The notes: generated from the sequence alone by a model not told the origin. 64,000 nucleotides of DNA from Hymenobacter rubripertinctus (GCF_003583925.1 NZ_QYCN01000009.1:86164-150163); one strand, 5' to 3'. Counted from the stretch's first letter, positions 8,078 through 16,527 are shown. Numbers and translations are program-made.

Positions 8078-9346
8078 CTACGCGTCGAGCTCCCCGGCAA
8101 TTACGTTCATCGAGCTTAGCGTCACGATGGCGTCGGAGAGGGTCTGGCCGACCACCATTTCGGTGTAGGCCTGGTAGTAGATGAAGCAGGGGCGGCGGAA
8201 GTGCAGGCGGTAGGGCGTGCGGCCACCGTCGGATACCAGGTAGAAGCCTAGCTCGCCGTTACCGCCTTCCACCGAGTGGTAGACTTCGCCCACGGGCGCG
8301 TCAATCTCACCCATCACAATTTTGAAGTGATAGATGAGGGCCTCCATGTTCTGGTACACGGCCTGCTTGGGGGGCAGGTAGAAGTGGGGCGCATCGGCGT
8401 GGTAGGGGCCGGCGGGCAGATTTTCCAGCGCCTGCTCGATGATGCGCAGGCTCTGCCAGATTTCCTCGTTGCGCACCATGAACCGGTCGTAGGTGTCGCC
8501 CTTGGTGCCCACCGGAATTTCAAAGTCGAAGTCCTGGTAGCTGGAGTAGGGGTTCATCACCCGCACGTCGTAATCGACGCCGGCAGCCCGCAGGTTGGGA
8601 CCCGTGAAGCCGTAGTTGAGGGCGCGTTCGGCCGAAATGGCGCCCACGTCTACAATCCGGTCCATGAAGATGCGGTTGCGGTTGAACATCGTCTCGAACT
8701 CGCGCATTACGGCCGGGAAGGTCTTCAGCCAAGCGCGCAGCTTAGCAATGGCAATGTCGGAGAAGTCGCGCTCCATACCGCCCACGCGGCCCATGTTGGT
8801 GGTGAGGCGGGCGCCGCTCACTTCCTCGTAAATCTCATACACCTTCTCCCGCTCGTCCATCAAATACAGGAAGCCGGTGAAAGCGCCCGTATCCACGCCC
8901 AGAATGCCGTTGCAGATGAGGTGGTCGGTGATGCGGGCCAGCTCCATCAGAATGACGCGGATGTACTGGGCCCGCTTAGGCACTTCCACGCCCAGCAGCT
9001 TCTCCACCGTCATGTGCCACCCGAAATTGTTGATGGGCGACGAACAGTAGTTCATCCGGTCGGTGAGCGTGGTAATCTGATAGAAGGGCCGGCGTTCGGC
9101 AATCTTCTCGAAGGCGCGGTGAATGTAGCCGATGGTGGGCACGCCGGAAATAATCCGCTCCCCATCCATTTGCAGGATGTTCTGGAAAATACCGTGCGTA
9201 GCCGGGTGCGTCGGACCCAGGTTAAGGGTCGTGAGCTCCTGGTTGAAGTCGTTGACGGTGGGCGCCAGCGGGTTCAGGTTGGGCTGCTGCTCCCGCGCCG
9301 ACTCGATTATCTTATGGGTGCTTTCCAGCGTGTCGTTTACTGCCAT
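8078..9346 (-). CDS. nuoD: NADH-quinone oxidoreductase subunit D
   Basis: A 422-residue subunit of the quinone-binding site, of the 49-kDa family. Key signatures: LNLGPTHPATHGIFQNILQMDGERI near residue 45, PTIGYIHRAFEKIAE, DRMNYCSSPINNFGWHMTVEKLLG, and the C-terminal FYLVSDGGRTPYRLHFRRPCFI. The protein ends NVIAGELDA, where most homologues end GEVDR, a small difference. It works with NuoB and NuoC in the peripheral arm. nuoC upstream is a separate gene, not fused. Confidence 0.96.
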   Translation of the reverse strand: MAVNDTLESTHKIIESAREQQPNLNPLAPTVNDFNQELTTLNLGPTHPATHGIFQNILQMDGERIISGVPTIGYIHRAFEKIAERRPFYQITTLTDRMNYCSSPINNFGWHMTVEKLLGVEVPKRAQYIRVILMELARITDHLICNGILGVDTGAFTGFLYLMDEREKVYEIYEEVSGARLTTNMGRVGGMERDFSDIAIAKLRAWLKTFPAVMREFETMFNRNRIFMDRIVDVGAISAERALNYGFTGPNLRAAGVDYDVRVMNPYSSYQDFDFEIPVGTKGDTYDRFMVRNEEIWQSLRIIEQALENLPAGPYHADAPHFYLPPKQAVYQNMEALIYHFKIVMGEIDAPVGEVYHSVEGGNGELGFYLVSDGGRTPYRLHFRRPCFIYYQAYTEMVVGQTLSDAIVTLSSMNVIAGELDA

Positions 9347-9351
9347 TGTAT

Positions 9352-9454
9352 TGTCATCCTGAGCTTGCGAAGGATCTTCTCACGTTCGCGCAAGCGGGGT
9401 TGCTGAATCTGACAAGGGAAGCCGTGATAAGATGCTTCCTTCGTCAGCATGACA
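9352..9454. repeat. Intergenic hairpin repeat, family A (nuoC/nuoD spacer)
   Basis: Left arm TGTCATCCTGAGCTTGCGAA then GGATCTTCTCACG; right arm CGTGATAAGATGCTTCCTTC then GTCAGCATGACA. Confidence 0.75.
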
Positions 9455-9460
9455 ACTAGG

Positions 9461-10024
9461 TTACCGGCCAAAGAACTGGTCGGTTTTGTCTTCGCGGGTG
9501 CCGTCTTCGAGGGCGTATTCCTTGCGCATCGGGTGGTAGTCCATGTCCTCCACGTTGAGGATGCGCATCAGGTTGGGGTGGCCGGGGAAGATGATGCCGT
9601 AGAAGTCGAAGGCCTCGCGCTCCATCCAGTTGGCGGCCGCGTACAGGTCAGTCAGGGTGGGGGCTACCGGGTCGGCGATGGGGAAGAATATTTTCAGGCG
9701 CAGCCGAATGTTGCGCGTGAGGCTGTGCAAATGGTACACGATGCCCAACTCGCGGCCTTCCTGCGCGGGCCAGTGCATGCCGCATAGGGTGGTCAGGAAG
9801 TTAAGCTGCAACTCCTCGTCCTTTTGCAGGCCCGCAATAATGCCGTGAATCTGCTCCCGGGTCGTGGTCACCGTCAGCAATCCATACGACTCTTCCACAT
9901 CGGTGAAGGCCGCCTCGCCGAACAGGCGGTTCAGCAGGGCCAGCAGTTGCGCGTTCTGCTGCGCGGCCGGGTCCTGGGCGGCGGCCTGTTCCTGCGCCGG
10001 GATGGATTCGTTTTGGTCAGCCAT
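9461..10024 (-). CDS. nuoC: NADH-quinone oxidoreductase subunit C
   Basis: A 187-residue protein of the 30-kDa subunit family. The signature ADPVAPTLTDLYAAANWMEREAFDFYGIIFPGHPNLMRIL is present, as is the C-terminal DYHPMRKEYALED. The first 30 residues are an acidic, Ala/Gln-rich extension (QEQAAAQDPAAQQNAQ). NuoC scaffolds NuoD and NuoB near the quinone site. It is flanked on both sides by hairpin repeats of different families. Confidence 0.95.
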   Translation of the reverse strand: MADQNESIPAQEQAAAQDPAAQQNAQLLALLNRLFGEAAFTDVEESYGLLTVTTTREQIHGIIAGLQKDEELQLNFLTTLCGMHWPAQEGRELGIVYHLHSLTRNIRLRLKIFFPIADPVAPTLTDLYAAANWMEREAFDFYGIIFPGHPNLMRILNVEDMDYHPMRKEYALEDGTREDKTDQFFGR

Positions 10025-10027
10025 GTT

Positions 10028-10114
10028 TTAAGCTATTAGCTGTTGGCTGTTAGCTGTTAGCTTTCGTGCTGAGCCTCCCAACGGAAGCTAACAGCTAATA
10101 GCTGACAGCTAGCA
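10028..10114. repeat. Intergenic hairpin repeat, family C (nuoB/nuoC spacer)
   Basis: Left arm AGCTATTAGCTGTTGGCTGT then TAGCTGTTAGCTTTCG; right arm CGGAAGCTAACAGCTAATAG then CTGACAGCTAGCAGCT. Confidence 0.72.
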
Positions 10115-10116
10115 GC

Positions 10117-10671
10117 TTATTTGATGTTGTACGATGCCAGCAGGGCCTGATATTCGGGCGAGTTGCGGCGGCGGATGGATTCGTTGCGGGCCAGGTCCTG
10201 GATGCGCATCAGGCCGTCGATGACCTGCTCGGGGCGGGGCGGGCAGCCGGGCACGTACACATCGACCGGGATGATGCGGTCGATGCCCTGGAGCACCGAG
10301 TAAGTGTCAAAAATACCGCCCGAGGAAGCGCAAGCGCCCATGGCCAGCACCCAGCGGGGTTCAGCCATCTGCTCGTACACCTGCTTCACGATGGGGGCCA
10401 TCTTCTTGGCAATCGTGCCCATCACCATCAGCAGATCGGCCTGCCGGGGCGAGAAAGAGGGCCGCTCGGAGCCGAAACGCGAGATGTCGTAGCGCGAGCC
10501 CATGGTAGCCATGAACTCGATGCCGCAGCAGGAGGTGGCGAAGGGCAAAGGCCAGAGCGAGTTGGCGCGGGCCATACCCACGACCTTCTCCATCGACGTG
10601 GCGAAGAAGCCCGCGCCTTCGAGGCCGTCGGGGGCATCTACCGTTTTAATTTCGGGAACCCGGGTATCCAT
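10117..10671 (-). CDS. nuoB: NADH-quinone oxidoreductase subunit B
   Basis: A 184-residue PSST-family subunit that holds cluster N2, the direct donor to quinone. The tandem cysteines are in [26 protein letters not shown] near residue 47, a third in [16 protein letters not shown] and a fourth in [19 protein letters not shown]. It lies 77 bp downstream of nuoA. Length and ligand spacing are normal. Confidence 0.97.
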   Translation of the reverse strand: MDTRVPEIKTVDAPDGLEGAGFFATSMEKVVGMARANSLWPLPFATSCCGIEFMATMGSRYDISRFGSERPSFSPRQADLLMVMGTIAKKMAPIVKQVYEQMAEPRWVLAMGACASSGGIFDTYSVLQGIDRIIPVDVYVPGCPPRPEQVIDGLMRIQDLARNESIRRRNSPEYQALLASYNIK

Positions 10672-10748
10672 AACAACAGAAAATCAGAGAAGAAAAAGCG
10701 GACTGAATCCACTGGTAGCCAACAGGGGCCGGCGGGCAAAAGTTTGGC

Positions 10749-11141
10749 CTAAGCGCTTTCGTTCCAGCGCAAAACGCCCTTTTTGATGACGTAGCCGAAG
10801 CCGGCCATCAGCAGGGTCAGGAACACGAGCATCTGGTAGAAACCCGTGGTGCCGAGGGCGCGAAAATTCACGGCCCAGGGGTACATGAAGATTACCTCGA
10901 CATCAAAAAGCACGAACAGGATGGCCGTGAGGAAGTATTTGACCGAAATCGGGGTGCGGGCGTTGCCCACCGACTCGATGCCGCACTCGAAGGCCTCATC
11001 CTTCACCACGCTCTTGCGGCGCGGCCCCACGAGGTGGGAAACCGTCATGGCAAACGCCACGAAGGCAATGGCCAGCACGAACTGGACGATGATGGGCAGA
11101 AAATCCTGGGGCTGGTATTGAACGGGAGCGGCGAGCAGCAT
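10749..11141 (-). CDS. nuoA: NADH-quinone oxidoreductase subunit A
   Basis: A 130-residue membrane subunit, first gene of the operon. Three hydrophobic helices are visible (about residues 16-37, 72-93 and 99-120), with the family segment DEAFECGIESVGNARTPISVKYFLTAILFVLFDVEVIFMYPWAV. I chose the ATG at 11141 (MLLAAPVQ) because a consensus Bacteroidota promoter lies just upstream of it; the longer frame to 11408 overlaps the divergent Uma2 gene. Confidence 0.95.
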   Translation of the reverse strand: MLLAAPVQYQPQDFLPIIVQFVLAIAFVAFAMTVSHLVGPRRKSVVKDEAFECGIESVGNARTPISVKYFLTAILFVLFDVEVIFMYPWAVNFRALGTTGFYQMLVFLTLLMAGFGYVIKKGVLRWNESA

Positions 11142-11184
11142 GGCAGCAACGGGGTAAAAGGCCGTTTTTCGACGGCATGGGAGG

Positions 11185-11215
11185 CAAAGGTAGGCCCTTC
11201 GGAGTTGGGAACAAA
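11185..11215 (-). promoter_or_regulatory. Consensus Bacteroidota promoter of the nuo operon
   Basis: On the minus strand TTTG (11215-11212) is followed after exactly 19 nt by TACCTTTG (11192-11185), matching the TTTG/TAnnTTTG consensus of the Bacteroidota primary sigma factor. The nuoA ATG lies 43 nt downstream. Confidence 0.7.
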
Positions 11216-11243
11216 GATGAAAGCCGGTAGGGGCGCAAAGGCG

Positions 11244-11251
11244 TATCTTTG
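11244..11251 (+). promoter_or_regulatory. TAnnTTTG box before the first Uma2 gene
   Basis: TATCTTTG ends 22 bp before the ATG at 11274. The surrounding AAAGGCGTATCTTTGG is identical to the box before the second Uma2 gene, at the same distance. No clear -33 TTTG is seen. Confidence 0.55.
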
Positions 11252-11273
11252 GTTGAATCCAACCCCGCCCGAA

Positions 11274-11900
11274 ATGGTCCAGCCCCAAACGACGTCGCCC
11301 GCCCGCTACACGGTAGAGGAGTACATGGCCCTCGAAGCCACCGCCGACCAGCGGCACGAGTTTTACCAGGGCGAAGTACGGGCAATGGCCGGAGCTACGG
11401 CTAATCATAACACACTAGTTCTGCGCTGCGCCTTTCAACTGTTGTCGGCTGAAACGCGGGGTTGCCGCGTGTTTACCGAAAACGTGCAGCTGGCCGTAGC
11501 CGACGGGCGGTTTTACACCTACCCCGATGTAATGGCCACCTGCCACGACGAGGACGTGCAGGCCGAGCGCACGATGCGGAATCCTGTGCTGCTGCTGGAG
11601 GTACTATCGCCTTCCACCGCCGACTACGACCGGGTCTGGAAGCGGTTCCGTTACCAGCAACTGCCTTCGTTACGGCATTACCTGTTAGTCTCGCAGCAAT
11701 ACCAGGCAGTCGATTGGTACCACCGCGCCACCGACACCGTCGACTGGCAGCACCAGCTGCTAACGATGCCCGAGGAAGCCGCCGAAATTCCAGAACTGGC
11801 TACCCGGCTGCTGCTGGCCGACATCTACGCCACCCTGAATATTCCGCTGGTAACGGACGACAACGCCGGGCGGGAAAAGCAGTACGGCCGCCCCGGGTAG
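11274..11900 (+). CDS. Uma2-family (DUF820) endonuclease-like protein, copy 1
   Basis: A 208-residue protein with the Uma2 pattern, a PD-(D/E)xK nuclease-like fold: PARYTVEEYMALEATADQRHEFYQGEV at the start, FYTYPDVMATC (the putative catalytic Asp) near residue 82, LLLEVLSPSTADYDR (Glu) near residue 104, and a conserved Lys in VWKRFRYQQLPSLRHYLLV. The family is widespread in Bacteroidota and cyanobacteria, often in many copies; its role is not established. A paralogue with similar length and order of motifs lies at 16550. The hairpin terminator overlaps the stop codon. Confidence 0.88.
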   Translation: MVQPQTTSPARYTVEEYMALEATADQRHEFYQGEVRAMAGATANHNTLVLRCAFQLLSAETRGCRVFTENVQLAVADGRFYTYPDVMATCHDEDVQAERTMRNPVLLLEVLSPSTADYDRVWKRFRYQQLPSLRHYLLVSQQYQAVDWYHRATDTVDWQHQLLTMPEEAAEIPELATRLLLADIYATLNIPLVTDDNAGREKQYGRPG

Positions 11901-11912
11901 GGCGGCCGTTTT
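11884..11912 (+). terminator. Intrinsic terminator overlapping the Uma2 stop codon
   Basis: Arms ACGGCCGCCC and GGGCGGCCGT (11884-11893 and 11900-11909) with a six-base loop that contains most of the TAG stop, followed by a T run. Confidence 0.8.
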
Positions 11913-11942
11913 ACAAAAACCTCAACGCATCACCCTGCCCAT

Positions 11943-14360
11943 CTACCGGCCCACGCGGCCTTCCTCGTCCTGGCTGCCGGCGCTGCGCTGGCTACGGGTT
12001 TTGCCGCTGCCCAGCTTGGTCGTGAACGTCAGCGTTACCCGGCGGCTTTCCCACTGGTTGGTCCAGGTCTGGTTGACGTTGTTGTAGCGCAGGTCGCTGC
12101 GGAAGCGGTTGGTGGCGAATACGTCGCTGACGCGCAGGCTCAAGCTGGCTTTTTCGGCCCACAGCTGCTTTTTGAGGCCCAGGTTGAGCTGCCCCGCCGA
12201 GCGGGTGTAGAACAAGCCTTGTACCGAGGGAGAGTTGTAGTAGCCGCCTAGCAGCAGCTTGTACTGCCGGGGCAGCGTGAAGGTGTGGTTGGAGCTGGCC
12301 GACCAGCCGAAGCGGGCCAGCCGTATGCGCTGGCCCTCCAACTCGGTAGAAACCACGTTGTAGCTACCGCCGAGCTCATTGTCCATGCCCCACCAGTCGG
12401 TGAGCTTGGTGTGGCCGCCCGAACTGAGCGTGAGGGTGCTGGCCCGGCCCAGGTTGCGGGGCATGGTGGTCGATACTTTGGTCTGGTCGTTTTGGGTAAC
12501 CACCTCGTTCATGGCGTTGGTTTCGCGCAGGTAGCTCAGGCTCAATACCTGAAAATCTTTGTGGATATAATTTGCCACCAACGACTGCGAAAGCGAAGGC
12601 GCCAGGAACGGATTGCCCCGGTGGGCGGTGTAGAAGTCGGTGTAGCGCAGGAAGGGGTTGAGGTCCTGGTAGCCCGGCCGGGTGATGCGGCGGCTGACGG
12701 AGGCGCTGAGCTGGTTGTTGTCATCGATTTTATAGGCGGCGAAGGCGCTCGGAAACAGCTGAAAGTAACGCCGCGCCACGCGCTGGCCGGTGGTGGGCGA
12801 ATTACCCGTCGATTGGGTCAGCTCGCCCCGCAGACCGCCCTTCAGCTCCAGCTTGCCCAGCGTGGTGCTCAGCGTGACGTAGCCGGCGCTGATGTGCTCG
12901 TCGTACTGAAACGAGTTGGTGCGCAGCGTATCAAGCAACCACTGCTGGCCGGCCAGCTGGTCAAACTGAATGGCGCTGCGGGAGGTCACCCAACTGGTTT
13001 TGGCCCCGGTTTCAGCCCGCCACCTGGTGCCCGCGAACGGGTGCGCGTAGTCGATTTTAACGGCCCGGATGGAGGTTTCCGACGAGTTGGTACTCCGCAG
13101 CTGCCCGGCATCCTGGCCCGAACCTTCGTTTTCCTGTCGGAAAGCTAGGTTGCGAAACTGCTGGTCCTGGGCACTGGCGTAGCGCACGAAATCGGCATCG
13201 GCCCCTAGCTCGCGGCCGGTGCTATCGATGGCCCAGCGGTAGTTCAGGTTCAGGGCCCGCGACGAGCCGTGACCGTCCTGGGGGTTGAAGAGCTGGCGGC
13301 GGCCGATGAAGCGGCCGGCTTCGTCGGTGGTCACCGAGTTGGCGGTACTCAAGGCGGTGGTCTGGTCGCCCGACCCGCGCAAGCCAAAACCCAGGCTGTG
13401 GTGGGCGTTCAGGGCCAGATCGGCCCCGGCGGCGTAGTTGCCGGTGTAGGTCAGGGGCCGCCAGTAGTTCTCTTGGCTGAAGAGCGTGTCGCGGATGAGG
13501 CGGCGCATGGTGAGGCGGTTGAACGAGTTGTAGCGGCCCCCATCAAGGCGGGCGTACAGGCGCACTTTGCCCACGTTGTAGGCCAGGTTGGTGCCGGCCC
13601 AGCTTTTCTCGAAGCGCCCGTAACCGCCGCCCACGTTAGCCGTGCCGCTTAGGCCCGGCAACTGGTTGCGCCGCAGCTTTATGTTGAGCACCCCGGCCGT
13701 ACCGGCCGCGTCCATCGAGGCCGGCGGGTTGGGCAGTAGCTCAATCTGGCTGATGGCCGAGGCCGGCAGCGACTTGAGGTAGTTTTTGAGCACCTCACCC
13801 GACATATAGGTAAGCTTGCCGTCGATGAGCACGTTGATGCCCGTGCTGCCCCGGTACACGATGTTTTCGTCCTTGTCGAGCCGGATGCCGGGGGCCTGTT
13901 GCAGCACTTCCAGCGCGTTGGTGCCGGCCGTATTCAGGCGGGCCACATTGATGACGGTACGGTCGGCGCGCTGCTCCAGCCGGGGCGGCAGGCCAGCCAC
14001 TACCACTTCGCCCAGGGCCGTAGCCGCCGCCGCCAGCCGCAGCGGCGGCACGGTTACGGGCTGGCCAGCAGCCACCGCGAAGGCGGCGCTCCGGGCCGGC
14101 TGGTAGCTCATCATCAAGACTTTCACGCAGTAGCGGCCGGGCTGCACGCTTCCAAACGTGTAGCTGCCCTGCTCGGTGGTAGCCAGCGAGGCGGCTATGG
14201 TCGAGTCGGGCAGGTGCAGCAGTACGGCGGTAGCGAAGCTCAGCGGCCGGGTTGCAGGGTCCGTCACGCGGCCCGTAACAGTGGCGCTAGTCGGGGCAGT
14301 TTGGGCGGCGGCGAGGCCGCAGAGCAGCAGCAGGGGCAGCAGGAGAGGAGCAGAGCGCAT
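11943..14360 (-). CDS. Outer-membrane beta-barrel receptor, TonB-dependent type
   Basis: An 805-residue protein with an N-terminal signal (about 19 residues ending LAAAQ), a carboxypeptidase-regulatory-like domain (TVTGRVTDPATRPLSFATAVLL, about residues 27-110), then a plug region (TNALEVLQQAPGIRLDKDENIVYRGSTGINVLIDGKL, about 150-230) and a long beta-barrel rich in aromatic and Gly residues. It belongs to the outer-membrane beta-barrel (CarboxypepD_reg plus plug) group of Bacteroidota; no SusD partner is next to it. The substrate is unknown. It is divergent from the LytS/LytTR pair, which is a likely regulator by position. Confidence 0.85.
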   Translation of the reverse strand: MRSAPLLLPLLLLCGLAAAQTAPTSATVTGRVTDPATRPLSFATAVLLHLPDSTIAASLATTEQGSYTFGSVQPGRYCVKVLMMSYQPARSAAFAVAAGQPVTVPPLRLAAAATALGEVVVAGLPPRLEQRADRTVINVARLNTAGTNALEVLQQAPGIRLDKDENIVYRGSTGINVLIDGKLTYMSGEVLKNYLKSLPASAISQIELLPNPPASMDAAGTAGVLNIKLRRNQLPGLSGTANVGGGYGRFEKSWAGTNLAYNVGKVRLYARLDGGRYNSFNRLTMRRLIRDTLFSQENYWRPLTYTGNYAAGADLALNAHHSLGFGLRGSGDQTTALSTANSVTTDEAGRFIGRRQLFNPQDGHGSSRALNLNYRWAIDSTGRELGADADFVRYASAQDQQFRNLAFRQENEGSGQDAGQLRSTNSSETSIRAVKIDYAHPFAGTRWRAETGAKTSWVTSRSAIQFDQLAGQQWLLDTLRTNSFQYDEHISAGYVTLSTTLGKLELKGGLRGELTQSTGNSPTTGQRVARRYFQLFPSAFAAYKIDDNNQLSASVSRRITRPGYQDLNPFLRYTDFYTAHRGNPFLAPSLSQSLVANYIHKDFQVLSLSYLRETNAMNEVVTQNDQTKVSTTMPRNLGRASTLTLSSGGHTKLTDWWGMDNELGGSYNVVSTELEGQRIRLARFGWSASSNHTFTLPRQYKLLLGGYYNSPSVQGLFYTRSAGQLNLGLKKQLWAEKASLSLRVSDVFATNRFRSDLRYNNVNQTWTNQWESRRVTLTFTTKLGSGKTRSQRSAGSQDEEGRVGR

Positions 14361-14449
14361 CGGGCAGCGGGTTTGGTAAAGGAGTGGTTCAAAGGTGAAC
14401 TTCCGCGCCGATTCGTGAAAAAAGATTATTCCAATCCCCGAAAACCCGT

Positions 14450-14506
14450 TGCCACTGCCCGAAAAGGCAGTTTTTTGGTTTCACATCCCAAACCGGGGCA
14501 GTGGCA
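14450..14506. promoter_or_regulatory. Inverted repeat in the receptor/LytS divergent region
   Basis: TGCCACTGCCC at 14450-14460 and its complement GGGCAGTGGCA at 14496-14506 sit between the two divergent genes. GTT-containing half-sites (CGTTGCC and CAGTTTT, about 22 bp apart) could suit a LytTR dimer. The binding is inferred only. Confidence 0.35.
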
Positions 14507-14565
14507 TAAAAAAGTAGGGCCGCTGGTTGGGCCGGTGTAGTTTTAACGCTCAATCTGCTACCCGT

Positions 14566-15606
14566 ATGGCTTCTTCCCGATTACCGAACATTCCTGCAGT
14601 TTACTGGCATCTACTGGGCTGGTTTTTCTACGGCGGCTACAATCTGCTGGGCTTGGTTATCGGCCGCAACTCGCCCACGTCCAAGGCCGTGTGGTTTAAT
14701 GGGTCCATGCTGTTTATCCGCATCCTGGAGTTTTACCTGTGCTACCGCGTGGTGTATCCGCGGCTGCTGCGGCCCGGGCGGGGATGGTCGTTGGCGGGGG
14801 CGCTGCTGGGCGTGGTGGCCCTGTTTATCGGGCTGCGCGCGCTTATCGAAGAGGTTATATTCCCGGCCGTACTGGGCTTCCGCAACTACACGCCCGATAC
14901 CAAGGTCTGGTATTATGTCCTCGACAATATGTATTTCGCTGTTCCTATGATAGTTATCAGCGCCGCGCTGTGGGCCGGGCGGGCCACGCTGCTGCAAGAG
15001 CGCGAAAACCGGGTGCTACGGGGCGAGAAGCGGGCCGCCGAAGTGGCTTTCCTCAAAACCCAGATCAACCCACACTTTCTCTACAACACGCTCAATATGC
15101 TCTATAGTATGGCCTACCCCGTGGCCAAGCCGCTGGCCGCCGCCATCCTCCAACTGGCTGACCTGATGCGCTACATGCTCCGCGACACGCCGGACGGCCA
15201 GGTGCTGCTAACCGAGGAAATCGATTACCTGCGCAACTACCTCGACCTGTACCGCCTGCGCTTCGCCGACCAGTTTTTCGTGGATTTCCAACTCGCCGGC
15301 GACCCCGCTGGCCACCGCATCGCGCCGCTGCTGCTCATCCCGTTCGTAGAAAATGCCCTCAAACACGGTACCCTCGACGACCCCGCCCATCCCGTCCGCA
15401 TCAACCTGGCCCTGAGCCCCGGCGAGGTGCGGTTTGAAGTTCGTAATCAGCCCCTCGACCCCACCGACCACAAGGATGCTACTACCGGTGTGGGCCTGCC
15501 CAACCTGCGCCGGCGGCTGGCACTGCTCTACCCCGGCCGCCACACCCTGCGCGTGGAAACAGGCGAGCAGGAACAATTCGTTACTTCCCTGCAACTTGCC
15601 GGCTAA
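14566..15606 (+). CDS. LytS-type sensor histidine kinase
   Basis: A 346-residue membrane kinase. About four hydrophobic helices span residues 12-145, then a coiled region (REN RVLRGEKRAAEVAFLK) leads to the His-kinase box QINPHFLYNTLNMLYSMA (PF06580 type), and the ATPase part with the N-box PFVENALKHGTL and G-box TTGVGLPNLRRRL. It would phosphorylate the LytTR regulator encoded 111 bp downstream. The ATG at 14566 is the first with good sense; a TTG at 14527 is open in frame. No sensor domain outside the membrane helices is visible. Confidence 0.9.
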   Translation: MASSRLPNIPAVYWHLLGWFFYGGYNLLGLVIGRNSPTSKAVWFNGSMLFIRILEFYLCYRVVYPRLLRPGRGWSLAGALLGVVALFIGLRALIEEVIFPAVLGFRNYTPDTKVWYYVLDNMYFAVPMIVISAALWAGRATLLQERENRVLRGEKRAAEVAFLKTQINPHFLYNTLNMLYSMAYPVAKPLAAAILQLADLMRYMLRDTPDGQVLLTEEIDYLRNYLDLYRLRFADQFFVDFQLAGDPAGHRIAPLLLIPFVENALKHGTLDDPAHPVRINLALSPGEVRFEVRNQPLDPTDHKDATTGVGLPNLRRRLALLYPGRHTLRVETGEQEQFVTSLQLAG

Positions 15607-15610
15607 GTGC

Positions 15611-15668
15611 GGCGGAAGCCAGAAACTAGTTCCCCTCCTTGGAAAGGAACTAGTTTCTGGCTTCCGCC
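15611..15668. repeat. Perfect 23-bp inverted repeat between kinase and regulator
   Basis: GGCGGAAGCCAGAAACTAGT plus TCC at 15611-15633 is exactly complementary to 15646-15668, with a 12-nt loop. It lies after the kinase stop and could attenuate transcription into the regulator gene. Confidence 0.8.
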
Positions 15669-15680
15669 TTAGATTACCTG

Positions 15681-15702
15681 CCCCCCCCCCCCCCTTTTTT
15701 TT
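15681..15702 (+). repeat. C14-T8 homopolymer tract upstream of the LytTR gene
   Basis: Fourteen C followed by eight T end 15 bp before the ATG at 15718, in the position of promoter or ribosome-binding sequence. Tracts of this kind are prone to slipped-strand length change. Confidence 0.75.
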
Positions 15703-15717
15703 CACGCACTGCTCCCT

Positions 15718-16446
15718 ATGATTCGTTGCCTGGTTGTTGATGATGAAGCGCCGGCCCTGGCTATTCTGGCCGATTACATCAGCCAGGTGCCCTTCCTGAC
15801 GCTGGTGGGCACCACCACCAAGCCCATCGAGGCCCTCACGCTGGTGCAGCAGGGCGGGGTGGATCTGGTGTTTCTCGACATCCAGATGCCCCGCCTGACG
15901 GGCCTGCAATTCCTCAAGCTCGCGGGCAACAAGTGCCGCGTCATCCTCACCACGGCCTACCCCGAGTACGCCCTCGAAGGCTACGAAAACGACGTGGTCG
16001 ACTACCTGCTCAAGCCCGTGTCGTTCGAGCGGTTCTTCAAGGCGGCCCAAAAGGCGCTGGCCCTGCTGCCCGGCCCGGTGGCCGCCGTGCTCCTGCCGCC
16101 GCCCGCCGCCCCGGTGCTGCCCGCGCCCGCGCCGGCCGACCACATGTTCGTGAAGGGCGAAAGCAAGAACAAGTTTCTGCGGGTCGAGTATGCCGATATC
16201 CTCTACATTGAGGGCCTGAGCAACTACGTGGCCATCCAGCTGCCCGAACTGCGGCTGGTGACCTACCACACGCTCAAGGACCTGACCGAAACCCTGCCTC
16301 AGCCGCCGTTTCTGCGGGTGCACAAGTCCTACATCGTGTCGCTGAGCAAAATCCGGATGGTCGACGGCAACACCATTTACATCGGCGAGAAGGAAATTCC
16401 GGTCAGCGAAACCTACCGCGAGCAACTGTACCAGCTGATTCGGTGA
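15718..16446 (+). CDS. LytTR-type response regulator
   Basis: A 242-residue regulator. The receiver domain (residues 1-120) shows the acidic pair VVDDE, the phospho-acceptor Asp in DLVFLDIQMPRLTG, and the conserved Lys in DYLLKPVSFERF. A Pro/Ala-rich linker (about 122-142) joins the C-terminal LytTR DNA-binding domain, seen as FLRVEYADILYIEGLSNYVAI and FLRVHKSYIVSLSKI. It pairs with the LytS kinase. The linker and the upstream tract C14T8 are the unusual parts. Confidence 0.93.
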   Translation: MIRCLVVDDEAPALAILADYISQVPFLTLVGTTTKPIEALTLVQQGGVDLVFLDIQMPRLTGLQFLKLAGNKCRVILTTAYPEYALEGYENDVVDYLLKPVSFERFFKAAQKALALLPGPVAAVLLPPPAAPVLPAPAPADHMFVKGESKNKFLRVEYADILYIEGLSNYVAIQLPELRLVTYHTLKDLTETLPQPPFLRVHKSYIVSLSKIRMVDGNTIYIGEKEIPVSETYREQLYQLIR

Positions 16447-16519
16447 GCCGGGCAAAGGGTGCACAAAAGGTCGCTTCGTGGCCAGCCACACAGGCGAAAG
16501 GGGGCGGAAGGGAAAGGCG

Positions 16520-16527
16520 TATCTTTG
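16520..16527 (+). promoter_or_regulatory. TAnnTTTG box before the second Uma2 gene
   Basis: TATCTTTG ends 22 bp before the ATG at 16550, inside a 16-base sequence shared with the first Uma2 gene's promoter. Confidence 0.55.

Noticed and set aside
8059..8100. A longer NuoE start at 8100
   Set aside because: It would overlap nuoD and adds a non-homologous Ser-rich stretch; the ATG at 8058 fits the family and spacing.
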